From Desulfobacterales bacterium GWB2_56_26 (lineage in GTDB: Bacteria; Desulfobacterota; Desulfobulbia; Desulfobulbales; Desulfocapsaceae): a DNA stretch of 64,000 bases. The stretch covers positions 1 through 64,000 of the forward strand of contig MGTI01000054.1 in assembly GCA_001799365.1 (NCBI GenBank), in the 5' to 3' direction. Positions 48,746-58,156 of the stretch are shown in pieces (positions within the stretch are counted from its first letter, which is position 1; the number at the start of each line of letters is the position of its first letter). The notes under the pieces were generated by a model that worked only from the letters and a program-made list of their open reading frames with translations, had not been told where the DNA came from and did no database searches. Position numbers and translations under genes: made by a program.

Positions 48746-49924
48746 TTACCCCTTCCAGAATGGTGAAAGCTTGCGCAGCGATTCGATGATGACCGGCATC
48801 TTTGCCAAAACGAAATCGATCTCTTCTTCGGTATTATACACGCTCAAGGAAAAGCGGATGGAACCGTGGGCGGCAGTGAACGGCACGCCCATGGCCCGCA
48901 GCACATGGGAGGGTTCGAGCGACCCGGAGGTACAGGCAGAGCCGGAGGAGGCGCAGATCCGGTGCTGATTCATATGAAGCAGAATTGCCTCGCCTTCGAC
49001 GAATTCGAAACTGATATTGGCGGTGTTCGGCAATCGCGCTGTCTTGTGACCGTTCAGGATTGATTTGGGGATCTCAGCGAGAAGGCCTTCTTCCAGTTTA
49101 TCCCGCAGTTTTTTCACGCGGCTGTTTTCCTCGACCATTTTCTCCCTGGCGAGTTCGCAGGCCCGGCCGAGGGCGACGATCGAGGCGACGTTTTCCGTTC
49201 CTCCCCGACGGCCATGCTCCTGATGCCCGCCGTTCAGGAAGGGGACAAACAGCCTTCCACGTTTGATATAGAGAACCCCTACCCCTTTCGGGGCATGCAG
49301 TTTATGCCCGGAAAGGGACAGAAAATCGATATCCAGGCTCTTCAAGTCGATGGGAATCTTGCCCACCGCCTGGACCGCGTCGGTATGAAACAGAATGCCG
49401 CGCGCTTTGGCCATCCTGGCCATTTCCGGGACCGGGAAGATGACCCCGGTCTCGTTGTTGGCCCACATGACGCTGACGATGGCGGTATCTTCGGTCAGGG
49501 CCGCCTCATATTCGGCCATATCGAGCATCCCTTCGCCGTCCACTTTCAACCGGGTTACCCGATACTTATGGCCGGTAATGGTTTCGAGGTTCTCGCAAAG
49601 ATTCTTCACCGCCGGATGCTCGACGCGGGTGGTGACGATATGTCTTTTCTCCGGATACGTCCGGAGCGCAGAGAGAATGGCCGAAGAATCGCTCTCGGTG
49701 CCGCAGCTGGTGAAGATGATCTCGCCGGGTTCCGCGCCGAGAAGACCAGCGACTTTCCTCCTCGCCTCCTTGATCGCCATCCCGACCTGGCCGCCGAAGG
49801 TATGCATGCTGGAGGGGTTGCCGTAAGATTCTTCCAGGTACGGCATCATTGCCGCCACGACCTCGGGTGCCACCCGGGTTGTGGCATTGTTGTCCATGTA
49901 AATGACCTTGTCGTTGGGTGTCAT
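48746..49924 (-). CDS. nifS: cysteine desulfurase NifS
   Basis: MTPNDKVIYMDNNATTRVAPEVVAAMMPYLEESYGNPSSMHTFGG, SLSGHKLHAPKGVGVLYIKRG, CASSGSACTSGSLEPSHVLRAMGV; start at 49924 overlapping the nifU stop. Confidence 0.95.
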   Translation of the reverse strand: MTPNDKVIYMDNNATTRVAPEVVAAMMPYLEESYGNPSSMHTFGGQVGMAIKEARRKVAGLLGAEPGEIIFTSCGTESDSSAILSALRTYPEKRHIVTTRVEHPAVKNLCENLETITGHKYRVTRLKVDGEGMLDMAEYEAALTEDTAIVSVMWANNETGVIFPVPEMARMAKARGILFHTDAVQAVGKIPIDLKSLDIDFLSLSGHKLHAPKGVGVLYIKRGRLFVPFLNGGHQEHGRRGGTENVASIVALGRACELAREKMVEENSRVKKLRDKLEEGLLAEIPKSILNGHKTARLPNTANISFEFVEGEAILLHMNQHRICASSGSACTSGSLEPSHVLRAMGVPFTAAHGSIRFSLSVYNTEEEIDFVLAKMPVIIESLRKLSPFWKG

Positions 49925-50760
49925 CAGTTCTCTTCCTCCACAATCAGGCTGTCCAGGACCAGCTCCCGTAATTTCCTCTCGACATACTCCTTGATGGTCG
50001 TCTGAGATTTGTGGCAGCTCTTGCAGGCGCCGCGCAACGAGACGATCACGAAGTCGCCGTCGACATCGACCAGTTCGATATCGCCGCCGTCTTTTTTGAG
50101 ACCCGGCCGTATTTCCCGATCGAGAACTTCTTCGATCTTCTTGATCTTTTGCAACGAGGTCATCCGCTTCGGTTTCATCTCGGGGATGGTGAAGGGTGTC
50201 GCTCCGCTGACCGTTTCCTGTAGGATCTTTCGCAGCTTCTCCTCGCATTTGCCGCAGCCGCCGCCGGCCTTGGTGAAGTTGGTGATCTCTTCCACGGACC
50301 TCAGACTCGATTCTTTGATCGCTCTGACGATCTCGACATCGGTCACGCCGAAGCATTCGCAGACCACCTCGCCTTCGGCCATCGGCAACTTCAGCCCCCG
50401 ATAATCGGCAATCGCCGCTTCCAGGGCTTCCCGGCCCATCACTGAGCAGTGCATTTTCTCTTTCGGCAGGCCGCCGAGGGCCAGGGCGATATCCTCGTTA
50501 GTGATCTTGGCGGCCTCGTCGACCGGCATGCCTTTGACCATCTCAGTCAGAACGGAGGAAGAGGCGATGGCGCTGGCACAACCGAAAGTCTTAAACTTGG
50601 CATCGGTGATAATATCATTTGCATCTATTTTAAGCGTCAGCTTCAAGGCATCGCCACAGGCCAGCGAACCGACATTTCCCGTGCCGCTTGGTTTCTCGAT
50701 CTCGCCGACATTTTGAGGGGTCAGAAAATGCTGTTGAACCTTGTCAGTATATTCCCACAT
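49924..50760 (-). CDS. nifU: NifU Fe-S cluster scaffold (IscU-like, central [2Fe-2S]/BFD-like, C-terminal Nfu)
   Basis: FKTFGCASAIASSSVLTEMVKG, VVCECFGVTDVEIVRAI...GGGCGKCEEKL, C-terminal GACKSCHKSQTTIKEYVE. Confidence 0.95.
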   Translation of the reverse strand: MWEYTDKVQQHFLTPQNVGEIEKPSGTGNVGSLACGDALKLTLKIDANDIITDAKFKTFGCASAIASSSVLTEMVKGMPVDEAAKITNEDIALALGGLPKEKMHCSVMGREALEAAIADYRGLKLPMAEGEVVCECFGVTDVEIVRAIKESSLRSVEEITNFTKAGGGCGKCEEKLRKILQETVSGATPFTIPEMKPKRMTSLQKIKKIEEVLDREIRPGLKKDGGDIELVDVDGDFVIVSLRGACKSCHKSQTTIKEYVERKLRELVLDSLIVEEEN

Positions 50761-50871
50761 ACGGAGCTCCTGAATTTATTGGATAATGAGAGTTTTTTAC
50801 TACAGGCTGACAATAATACGTGTGGAGTAATTTGCAACCGCAACTCCCGGTCGATATGAAATTGAGTGAAT

Positions 50872-50927
50872 GAGTACTCTAAAAAATCTTTTCTAATTTC
50901 GTGAAGGTACTTATCCCCTTGTGGGGA
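50872..50927 (+). repeat. intergenic hairpin repeat, copy B
   Basis: GAGTACTCTAAAAAATCTTTTCTAATTTCGTGAAGGTACTTATCCCCTTGTGGGG, abutting the 3' end of the pgm ORF. Confidence 0.75.
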
Positions 50928-52670
50928 TCAGAGGATTCCGGTTTCTGCCAGCATACTTTTTGCGGTTGCCACCAGATCCTTGGTCCCCGCGGAATCCCTC
51001 GATTCTACATAAAATCTTACTTTCGGCTCAGTGCCGGATGGGCGGATCATCAGCCATGAGCCGTCCTCGAAAACCATCTTTCGCCCGTCGCTGGTGATCA
51101 CCTGGCTGATACGCCTGGATTCACCGCCGACCATGACCATACTGCCTGGTCCATATTTTTCAAGACCCGCCAACTGGCTGAGGAGCTGCTCGCCTTTGAT
51201 GCTTACCTCGACACCGTCACGTTCCGGATAGAACGCCCCAAACTCTTTTTCGATGGCCGCCAGGTAGTCGCCGAGGTTCATCGAGGTGGCAAGCATCATT
51301 TCGAGCGCCAGGAGCAGGCCGATATAGGCATCCTTTTCGGGGGTATGGCCGGTCACCGAGATACCGTCCGATTCTTCAAAAAAGACAAGAGCCCGGTCGA
51401 TCACCGGCTTAAAATTCTTGAAACCGACCGGCGGTTCGAAGAGTTCCTCGCCGAAGGCGGCGGCAATGCTGTTGGCCAGATTCGAGGTCGCTACCGTCTT
51501 GGCCACGAGTCCCTTCTTTTTCTTGTGTTCATGGAGAAAATGATAGGCCATGGCGCCGAACTGGTTCATGCCGATTTCTTTGGTCCCATCGGTAAAACGG
51601 ATCCGATCGCCGTCGGGGTCGATGATTGCACCCAATTTCAGGGGCTCCGGCCGCTCCCGGAGGAGCTGCACCACCTGCCGCATATTGGCGGTCGAGGGCT
51701 CGGGCGCCACGCCTCCGAAGGTGACGTCGGCCGAGTCGCGCAGGACGATGAGAGTGGGCGATTGGCAGTTCCCGAACAGTTTGCGGATATGCAGCCGGCT
51801 TGCCCCGTGCACCGAGTCTACCGCTACAACCATGTCCTTTCTCAGTGAAAATGCGGCAATGGCCCGATCTAGATCAAGGCCGTGCCGGGACCCATTGTCC
51901 CGGACCAGCTTCTTCCAAAGAGCCAGGGCGTCGAATTGCCTCACCTGCGGAAAAGCCGCCATCACCTCAGCAAGACCGACCGGCTCCAGGTCTGGCATAA
52001 ACCCCTCAGCAAGGAGCCGTGCGGCACCTTCGGTAATTCTTTCCGTCACCTGGGTGGCGGCGGGGCCGGCGTCGGCCGCGTTGAATTTGTATCCCCCGTA
52101 TTCCAGCGGGTTGTGCGAGGGAGTGAGGTTGATCGAAAAGGCGGCCCCCAGTTCAATGACTGCAGCGGATAGAACCCCTGTCGTCGATTCGCCGGCATAG
52201 TGTACAGTGAAACCATTTTTGGCGAGGGTCTGAGCGACAGTCGCGGCCAAGAGAGGTCCGGCAAACCTGTTGTCAAAACCCAGGACACAGCCCCGCTGCC
52301 GGGCTTCAGCCAGGTTGTGCATACCGAGCAGTCGACGCAGGTCGGGATCGGCTTCAGCCTCGCTATACATCTGCAGGATCGCCTCGGTAACCAGCGCCAC
52401 CGAGCGCACGTAGATATCCTTGCCGAGTTTGCCTCGCCAGCCCGAGGTGCCGAACGATACGGCCTGAGCGGGATCGTTATGGTTTTCTCGTATTTCCCGC
52501 AACAGCAGTTCGTAGGCGGCGGCAATGGCCGGTTGCCAGATATTTTTTGTTCCATCCTGCCGGTTTTTTTCGACGAGCGCCTTTATAAGGCCTGTATAGT
52601 CACTTCGGGCATGATCGCCTGCGACGGTGTAGCGGGCGAACAAGTCGGCTGAAATGTCGGGCGTTGTCAT
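50928..52670 (-). CDS. phosphoglucomutase/phosphomannomutase
   Basis: SFGTSGWRGKLG, INLTPSHNPLEYGGYKFN, IDPDGDRIRF, WLMIRPSGTEPKVRFYVES. Confidence 0.92.
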   Translation of the reverse strand: MTTPDISADLFARYTVAGDHARSDYTGLIKALVEKNRQDGTKNIWQPAIAAAYELLLREIRENHNDPAQAVSFGTSGWRGKLGKDIYVRSVALVTEAILQMYSEAEADPDLRRLLGMHNLAEARQRGCVLGFDNRFAGPLLAATVAQTLAKNGFTVHYAGESTTGVLSAAVIELGAAFSINLTPSHNPLEYGGYKFNAADAGPAATQVTERITEGAARLLAEGFMPDLEPVGLAEVMAAFPQVRQFDALALWKKLVRDNGSRHGLDLDRAIAAFSLRKDMVVAVDSVHGASRLHIRKLFGNCQSPTLIVLRDSADVTFGGVAPEPSTANMRQVVQLLRERPEPLKLGAIIDPDGDRIRFTDGTKEIGMNQFGAMAYHFLHEHKKKKGLVAKTVATSNLANSIAAAFGEELFEPPVGFKNFKPVIDRALVFFEESDGISVTGHTPEKDAYIGLLLALEMMLATSMNLGDYLAAIEKEFGAFYPERDGVEVSIKGEQLLSQLAGLEKYGPGSMVMVGGESRRISQVITSDGRKMVFEDGSWLMIRPSGTEPKVRFYVESRDSAGTKDLVATAKSMLAETGIL

Positions 52671-52745
52671 ACTTCACCTCCATTACACATATGCTTTTGC
52701 GAGATGCTGACTATCGAGCAAGTCTGGAAAAGATGAGGCTGAACC

Positions 52746-52913
52746 TTATCGCTCTATCTTTTTGGCCTTGTCGATAAGCATGATGGGGATATCATCCTTG
52801 ATCTCATACAGCAATGAGCATTTTTCGCACAACAGTCCATCCTCTCCCTGCAACTGCAGGGGGCCTTTACATTGGGGGCATGCCAAGATTTCCAGTAAAT
52901 CCTTGTTGATCAT
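52746..52913 (-). CDS. Trm112-family (YcaR-like) small zinc protein, 55 aa
   Basis: MINKDLLEILACPQCKGPLQLQGEDGLLCEKCSLLYEIKDDIPIMLIDKAKKIER; below the ORF-track cut-off. Confidence 0.9.
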   Translation of the reverse strand: MINKDLLEILACPQCKGPLQLQGEDGLLCEKCSLLYEIKDDIPIMLIDKAKKIER

Positions 52914-52975
52914 CGTTGCCTCTCATATTATTTGCGTCACGGACAGCACTTCCGTTCGTGCCATAATTTCACTAT

Positions 52976-53031
52976 GCCCCCACAAGGGGGATAAGTACCT
53001 TCACGAAATTCAATGAATTACTAAGGTAGTA
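52976..53031 (-). repeat. intergenic hairpin repeat, copy C (inverted relative to B)
   Basis: Minus strand: TACTACCTTAGTAATTCATTGAATTTCGTGAAGGTACTTATCCCCCTTGTGGGGGC. Confidence 0.8.
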
Positions 53032-53134
53032 AACATTGTATAAAAGAATCGAATTTGATATTTACCTGAAACCGATTATGATTGCATCGAATAATGTACC
53101 ATCAACTCCGACAAATACAGGCTTTGGGAACAGA

Positions 53135-53950
53135 ATGAAACAGCAAATTGGTTTTATCGGCGGCGGCCAGATGGCGGAAGCCCTTATCAAGGGGATCATC
53201 GCTTCTGGCCTTTATCAGAAAGAAAATATCCTCGTTGCCGAACCCAATGATTTTCGGCGCAATCATCTCGAAAAGGTTTATTCGGTCAGGACCTATCCTC
53301 ATAACCATACCATCTTTGACGCCAGCAGGCTCATCATCCTGGCGGTGAAGCCGCAAACCATGAAATCGCTGCTGGAAGACTGCAAAGATCGCGTCCGGCC
53401 CGATCATATCCTGATTTCGATCGCGGCGGGACTGCCCATCTCTTTTTATATGAAGACACTCGGCAAGAAAGAAACAAAAATGATCCGCGTAATGCCGAAC
53501 ACTCCGGCTTTGGTTCTTGAGGGGGCCTCTGCCCTCAGTAAAAACGATAATGTCAGCGACGAGGAAATGCGGCTGGCCGAAGAAATTTTTCTCGCCGTAG
53601 GCGAGGTGGTCATCCTCGACGAAGTCCACCTCGATGCGGTGACGGGGCTCTCCGGCAGCGGCCCTGCTTATGTTTTTTCCTTTGTCGAGGCCCTCATCGA
53701 TGCCGGGGTCAAGGCTGGTCTGACCAGGATCGTTTCGGAGAAACTCGCCCTGCAGACCATCTCCGGTTCGATCAAACTTCTCAGGGAAAGCGGCGAACAT
53801 CCTGCCGCTCTCAGGGGGAAAGTGACCTCACCGGGCGGCACCGCCATCACCGCCCTCCACGTCCTGGAAAAATTCGGCTTTCACGGCATCATCATGGATA
53901 TTGTTGAATCCGCGGTTATCCGTTCCAAGCAACTGGGCAAACTTGAATGA
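53135..53950 (+). CDS. proC: pyrroline-5-carboxylate reductase
   Basis: MKQQIGFIGGGQMAEALIKGIIASG, VMPNTPALVLEGASAL, LSGSGPAYVFSFVEALIDAGVKAGL, VTSPGGTAITALHVLE. Confidence 0.96.
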   Translation: MKQQIGFIGGGQMAEALIKGIIASGLYQKENILVAEPNDFRRNHLEKVYSVRTYPHNHTIFDASRLIILAVKPQTMKSLLEDCKDRVRPDHILISIAAGLPISFYMKTLGKKETKMIRVMPNTPALVLEGASALSKNDNVSDEEMRLAEEIFLAVGEVVILDEVHLDAVTGLSGSGPAYVFSFVEALIDAGVKAGLTRIVSEKLALQTISGSIKLLRESGEHPAALRGKVTSPGGTAITALHVLEKFGFHGIIMDIVESAVIRSKQLGKLE

Positions 53951-54813
53951 CCTACAATTCAACCCCGTTTCGCACCAAGAAAGGACTGAATGTAAAAAAG
54001 GCGGGTCTCATCACCAAGAAGGACGACCAGCGGCCGGACGAGTACGCAGCCATGCTGTCCGGCTGGCTGCAGCAGAGAGGGGTAACCGTCTCTGTTAATA
54101 CCATCGGTCCCGATCTCGACATGATCATTGTCCTGGGCGGAGATGGGACGCTCCTGCATATCGCCGAAGATGCCGCCCGGTATTCGATTCCGGTGCTGGG
54201 CATCAATATGGGGAACCTCGGTTTCCTGACGGAGCTGACCGAGGATGAGACCTGCATGGCCCTGGAGCGAATTCTGACCTCCGAGGTGACCATCGAGAAT
54301 AGGCTGATGCTCCGCGCCCGGCTGGTCAGCAGCAGTCACAAAACCGCCTACCGCTATGCTTTAAATGATGTGGTGATCACCAAAAACGTGCTCGACCGGT
54401 TGCTCAACCTGTCGACCACCGCCAATGACGAATTCATTACCACCTACCGGGCCGACGGCCTGATTTTTTCGACACCCACCGGTTCCACCGCCTATAACCT
54501 GTCGGCCGGCGGCCCTATCGTCTACCCCGGGCTTGCGACCATCACCGTCACCCCCATCTGCCCATTCATGCTCAGCAGCAGGCCCATCATTCTGCCGCCC
54601 GACAAACTGATCAGGACCCGCTTCGAATCCGGCAGCAGCACGGAGCACGGCCAGGTCATCATCGACGGTCAGGCCTTCTGGGACATGAATGACAGCGACA
54701 TCCTGGAAATCGAAACCGCCACTCATTTCCTCCAACTGGTCGTCTCCTCGACCCGGGATTATTTTACGATCCTGCGCAACAAGCTGCACTGGGGATACCA
54801 GGAGAGGAAATAG
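53947..54813 (+). CDS. nadK: NAD kinase
   Basis: MIIVLGGDGTLLHIAEDAA, INMGNLGFLTEL, ADGLIFSTPTGSTAYNLSAGGPIVYPG; 4-bp overlap with proC. Confidence 0.96.
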   Translation: MTYNSTPFRTKKGLNVKKAGLITKKDDQRPDEYAAMLSGWLQQRGVTVSVNTIGPDLDMIIVLGGDGTLLHIAEDAARYSIPVLGINMGNLGFLTELTEDETCMALERILTSEVTIENRLMLRARLVSSSHKTAYRYALNDVVITKNVLDRLLNLSTTANDEFITTYRADGLIFSTPTGSTAYNLSAGGPIVYPGLATITVTPICPFMLSSRPIILPPDKLIRTRFESGSSTEHGQVIIDGQAFWDMNDSDILEIETATHFLQLVVSSTRDYFTILRNKLHWGYQERK

Positions 54814-54829
54814 ACTCCGGAAATAAGGA

Positions 54830-56218
54830 TTATTTCCTTTTTTTGATACGGTACTTTTTCATCTTATACTGCAGAAGGCTCTTGGTGATGCCAAGTTTGT
54901 CAGCGGCTCTCGCCTGGACGTAATCGGTATCCATCAGGGCCTGGGTGAGCATGGATTTCTCGATGGCGTGGAGCACATCGTTCAATCCCGCATCCTCTGC
55001 AAAAAACTGCCGGAGATCGATCTCCTGATTCATCGACGGCTTTTCCTCCGCATACAGGGTGTCCGGCTGGACGTCTTCGGCCTCGATGGTGTCGCCCGCG
55101 CAGAGGATTGCCGCCCTTTCGATGGTGTTTTCCAACTCACGGATATTACCCTCCCAGGGCAGTCTCATGAGCAGCTTCATCGCGTCGGGCGAGATCTGCA
55201 GCTTCGGTTTGGCCAGCTCTTTCCGGTATTTTTCGACGAAGAATTCGGCCAGAAGCCTCATGTCGTCCATCCGTTCGCGCAACGCAGGCAGGGTTATGGG
55301 GATAACATTCAGGCGGTAGAACAGATCCTCCCTGAAGCGTCCGGCAGCTACCTCCTCCCGCAGGTCCTTGTTGGTGGCACTGATGATCCGGACATCCACC
55401 TCGATGGTCTTGCCGCTGCCCACCCGTTCGAAGGTTTTTTCCTGGAGAACTCTGAGTAATTTCGACTGCAGCGGCAGCGGGATCTCGCCCACTTCGTCGA
55501 GAAAAATGGTGCCGGTGTCGGCCAGCTCAAACCTTCCCTTACGCATGACCACCGCCCCGGTAAAGGCGCCTTTTTCATGGCCGAAGAGCTCGCTTTCCAG
55601 CAAGTTTTCGGAGAGGGCGGCGCAATTGACGGCGATGAAAGGCTGCGTTTCCCGGGGACTGTTCATGTGGATGGCCTTGGCGACCAGTTCCTTGCCGGTG
55701 CCGCTCTCGCCGGTGATCAAAACCGAGGCGTGAGTGGGCGATACCTTTTCGATCAACTGATACACCTGGATCATCTTGGGGTTTTTGCCGACCATGCCGG
55801 AAAAGCCGCTTTTACCCTTGATTTCGTCCCGAAGTCTGGTGTTCTCGCGGATGAGTGAATAGTGGTGCCCGGCCTTTTTCAGGGTAATAATAAGCTCGTC
55901 GTTGGAAAAAGGCTTGGCGAGATAGCTGAAGGCCCCGGCCTGCATCGCCCGCACCGCCTTGTCGACCTCCGCAAACGCTGTAATGACGATGACCGGCAGA
56001 TCCGCTTGCCTCCCTTTGACCTCCTGCAGGAACTGCATACCGTCCATGCCGGGCATCTGCATATCGGTGACGACGATATCGAGATCGACCTCATCGACAA
56101 TCGCCAATCCGTCTATTCCGCTTGCTGCCGTAAACACTTCAAAACCCTCGTCTTTCAGGAGTTCCGACAGGACGATCAGATAGTTCGGTTCATCATCCAC
56201 TACAAGAATCGAATACAT
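54830..56218 (-). CDS. sigma-54-dependent response regulator (REC-AAA-HTH, NtrC/AtoC type)
   Basis: MYSILVVDDEPNYLIVLSELLKDEG, VLITGESGTGKELVAKAIHMNS, ESELFGHEKGAFTGAV, C-terminal Fis-like HTH YVQARAADKLGITKSLLQYKMKKYRI. Confidence 0.96.
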   Translation of the reverse strand: MYSILVVDDEPNYLIVLSELLKDEGFEVFTAASGIDGLAIVDEVDLDIVVTDMQMPGMDGMQFLQEVKGRQADLPVIVITAFAEVDKAVRAMQAGAFSYLAKPFSNDELIITLKKAGHHYSLIRENTRLRDEIKGKSGFSGMVGKNPKMIQVYQLIEKVSPTHASVLITGESGTGKELVAKAIHMNSPRETQPFIAVNCAALSENLLESELFGHEKGAFTGAVVMRKGRFELADTGTIFLDEVGEIPLPLQSKLLRVLQEKTFERVGSGKTIEVDVRIISATNKDLREEVAAGRFREDLFYRLNVIPITLPALRERMDDMRLLAEFFVEKYRKELAKPKLQISPDAMKLLMRLPWEGNIRELENTIERAAILCAGDTIEAEDVQPDTLYAEEKPSMNQEIDLRQFFAEDAGLNDVLHAIEKSMLTQALMDTDYVQARAADKLGITKSLLQYKMKKYRIKKRK

Positions 56219-56234
56219 GGTCACGTGTTTTCCT

Positions 56235-57110
56235 CTATGCGATAACTTCTGTGATGAACGTATTTCGTTGCCGCGCAAGTCTTTCCGTCATCTCGACCAA
56301 CAGCTGGTCCGGCACGACACAATTCTTGCCGCCGGCCAGGGTCGTTCCGGGTCGAATGGCGCCATGGTAATCGCTTCCTCCGGTTTTCAGCAGATCGTGC
56401 TTTTGCACCAGCCGCTGCAGCAGTTTGCGGAATTGCTTCGAGTGGGTCGGGTAGTAGACTTCGATGCCGTCCAGCCCCTGCCGATGCAAGTCTTCGATAA
56501 TTCGCGCAAAATTTCCAGTCGATTTTTCAAGCTGCTGGGGATGGGCCAGCACGGCCAGCCCGCCAGCCCGATGGATGAGGGAAATGGCCTCGGCACCAGT
56601 GAAGATAAAGCGCGGCACATAGGCGGAACCGCCCTGGCCCAGGAAGATTTCAAAAGCTTCATCCATGGTTTTCACCACCCCTTTGCCGATCAGCAGCTGG
56701 GCGATATGCGGCCTGCCGCTTTGGCCGCCCGGACCTGCAATTTCCAGCAATTCCGCAAGCTCAATGTCGATACCGAGCTGTCGAAGGACCTCAAGGATTC
56801 GTCGATTTCTCGTCAGCCGCCCTTCCTGCAGTTTGTGCAAAGCCTGGAGAAACTCCGGCTGCCGGTGATCGAAAAAATAGCCGAGAAGATGCAGGTTGAT
56901 GTTGTCGTGCTTCACGCTCAATTCGACGCCGGGGACAACGGTCAGCCCCATCTGGCCACCCGCCTCAATCGCCTCGTCGATGCCATCCGTCGTATCGTGA
57001 TCGGTGATGGCAATCGCCGACAGCTTTCTGTGCCGGGCAAGGCACACCAGTTCGGTCGGAGACATGGTCCCGTCGGAAAAGGTGGAGTGAATATGCAAAT
57101 CGATGGACAT
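56235..57110 (-). CDS. PHP-domain phosphoesterase
   Basis: MSIDLHIHSTFSDGTMSPTELVCLARHRKLSAIAITDHDTTDGIDEA, VVPGVELSVKH, LLKTGGSDYHG. Confidence 0.93.
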   Translation of the reverse strand: MSIDLHIHSTFSDGTMSPTELVCLARHRKLSAIAITDHDTTDGIDEAIEAGGQMGLTVVPGVELSVKHDNINLHLLGYFFDHRQPEFLQALHKLQEGRLTRNRRILEVLRQLGIDIELAELLEIAGPGGQSGRPHIAQLLIGKGVVKTMDEAFEIFLGQGGSAYVPRFIFTGAEAISLIHRAGGLAVLAHPQQLEKSTGNFARIIEDLHRQGLDGIEVYYPTHSKQFRKLLQRLVQKHDLLKTGGSDYHGAIRPGTTLAGGKNCVVPDQLLVEMTERLARQRNTFITEVIA

Positions 57111-57342
57111 TGTCCGGAACCCAGTACCTGAAAAAAATATCTGGAACTACTTACTGAAACGGCCTGCCGATGGATCGCCAACCGGTTAAAAATGCACTTA
57201 AAATATCCCTATCCGTCTTAGTATAAGAACAACTGACACGCAACAACAATATAGCTATGCAGAATTACATATTTTCCTTTACTTTTTCGACGGGCGTCCG
57301 ATACAGTCTGGCAAAGTAACAACACTCCCAAGGAGAGAAATA

Positions 57343-58143
57343 ATGTTATCGTCCCGTCTCCTCACAATTTTTTTTCTGCTGTTATATATCGGTGGTTGTG
57401 CCGGCACCATCCCCGAACCTGTCAGCTACCCGTATTCCCAGCAGAATAAAATGCAGGCCTCCCATCACTGGGAAGTGCTGGCCGCGGATCTTGCCAATCG
57501 CATCAACAATCAGCTCATCATTACCGACAATATTGACAAGGCGGTTTTTGTCAAGGAAACATGCGGCAACGAAGCCGTGCCCTGCGGCGAGGGTGAAACA
57601 GGCAGTTTCAACGAGGCGTTTCGCGATCTGCTGATTACTTATCTTGTCGATTTCGGTATCCCGACCCGCAACGAAAAAGAAGCGGGCATACTCGATATCA
57701 ACTATAAAGTCCAGGTCGTTCGTCATAATGCCGATCGTCGGCGCAGCCTTCAGCCGGGATTGTTAAGCACCCTGTCCGCGGCCGTCGTCGTGCTCCGTGA
57801 TGCCCCTTCCAACCTGGTCATCATGGCTGCCGGAGCAGCCGCCGATGTCGCCAACAGCAGTCTGGTCGTGAATGGTCATTACGAGGTCATTATCACCACC
57901 TCGATCGTTAAAAAACAAAAATATCTCTTCAGATCGTCGGATATCTACTACATTAACGATAAGGACTTCTGGCACTACCTGAACCGGATGCCGCAAACCA
58001 AAACCATCAAGGTTTCAACCGGCAAAAAGCCAACACCGGCCGCCGATCCTCAGGCCCCTCAAGCCCCTAAGGCCATGCCGGAGGCAAGTGTGAGCGAACC
58101 GGCTCCGCTGCAGTTCCCTTTCGATGAACCAAAAGATGTGTAA
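57343..58143 (+). CDS. putative lipoprotein of unknown function with Pro/Ala-rich tail
   Basis: Signal peptide plus lipobox FFLLLYIGGCAGT; C-terminal PAADPQAPQAPKAMPEASVSEPAPLQFPF. Confidence 0.75.
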   Translation: MLSSRLLTIFFLLLYIGGCAGTIPEPVSYPYSQQNKMQASHHWEVLAADLANRINNQLIITDNIDKAVFVKETCGNEAVPCGEGETGSFNEAFRDLLITYLVDFGIPTRNEKEAGILDINYKVQVVRHNADRRRSLQPGLLSTLSAAVVVLRDAPSNLVIMAAGAAADVANSSLVVNGHYEVIITTSIVKKQKYLFRSSDIYYINDKDFWHYLNRMPQTKTIKVSTGKKPTPAADPQAPQAPKAMPEASVSEPAPLQFPFDEPKDV

Positions 58144-58156
58144 CGGTGCACAATAG

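Noticed and set aside
48746-50356. 536-aa ORF suggesting a NifS with a long N-terminal extension
   Set aside because: The extension (MLRRDRCRDRQSDQRIES...) is an out-of-frame reading of nifU; the NifS start at 49924 gives a normal-size protein.
29708-53031. Repeat copies considered as a CRISPR or IS element
   Set aside because: Only three widely spaced copies, no spacer periodicity, and no Cas or transposase ORF in the window.
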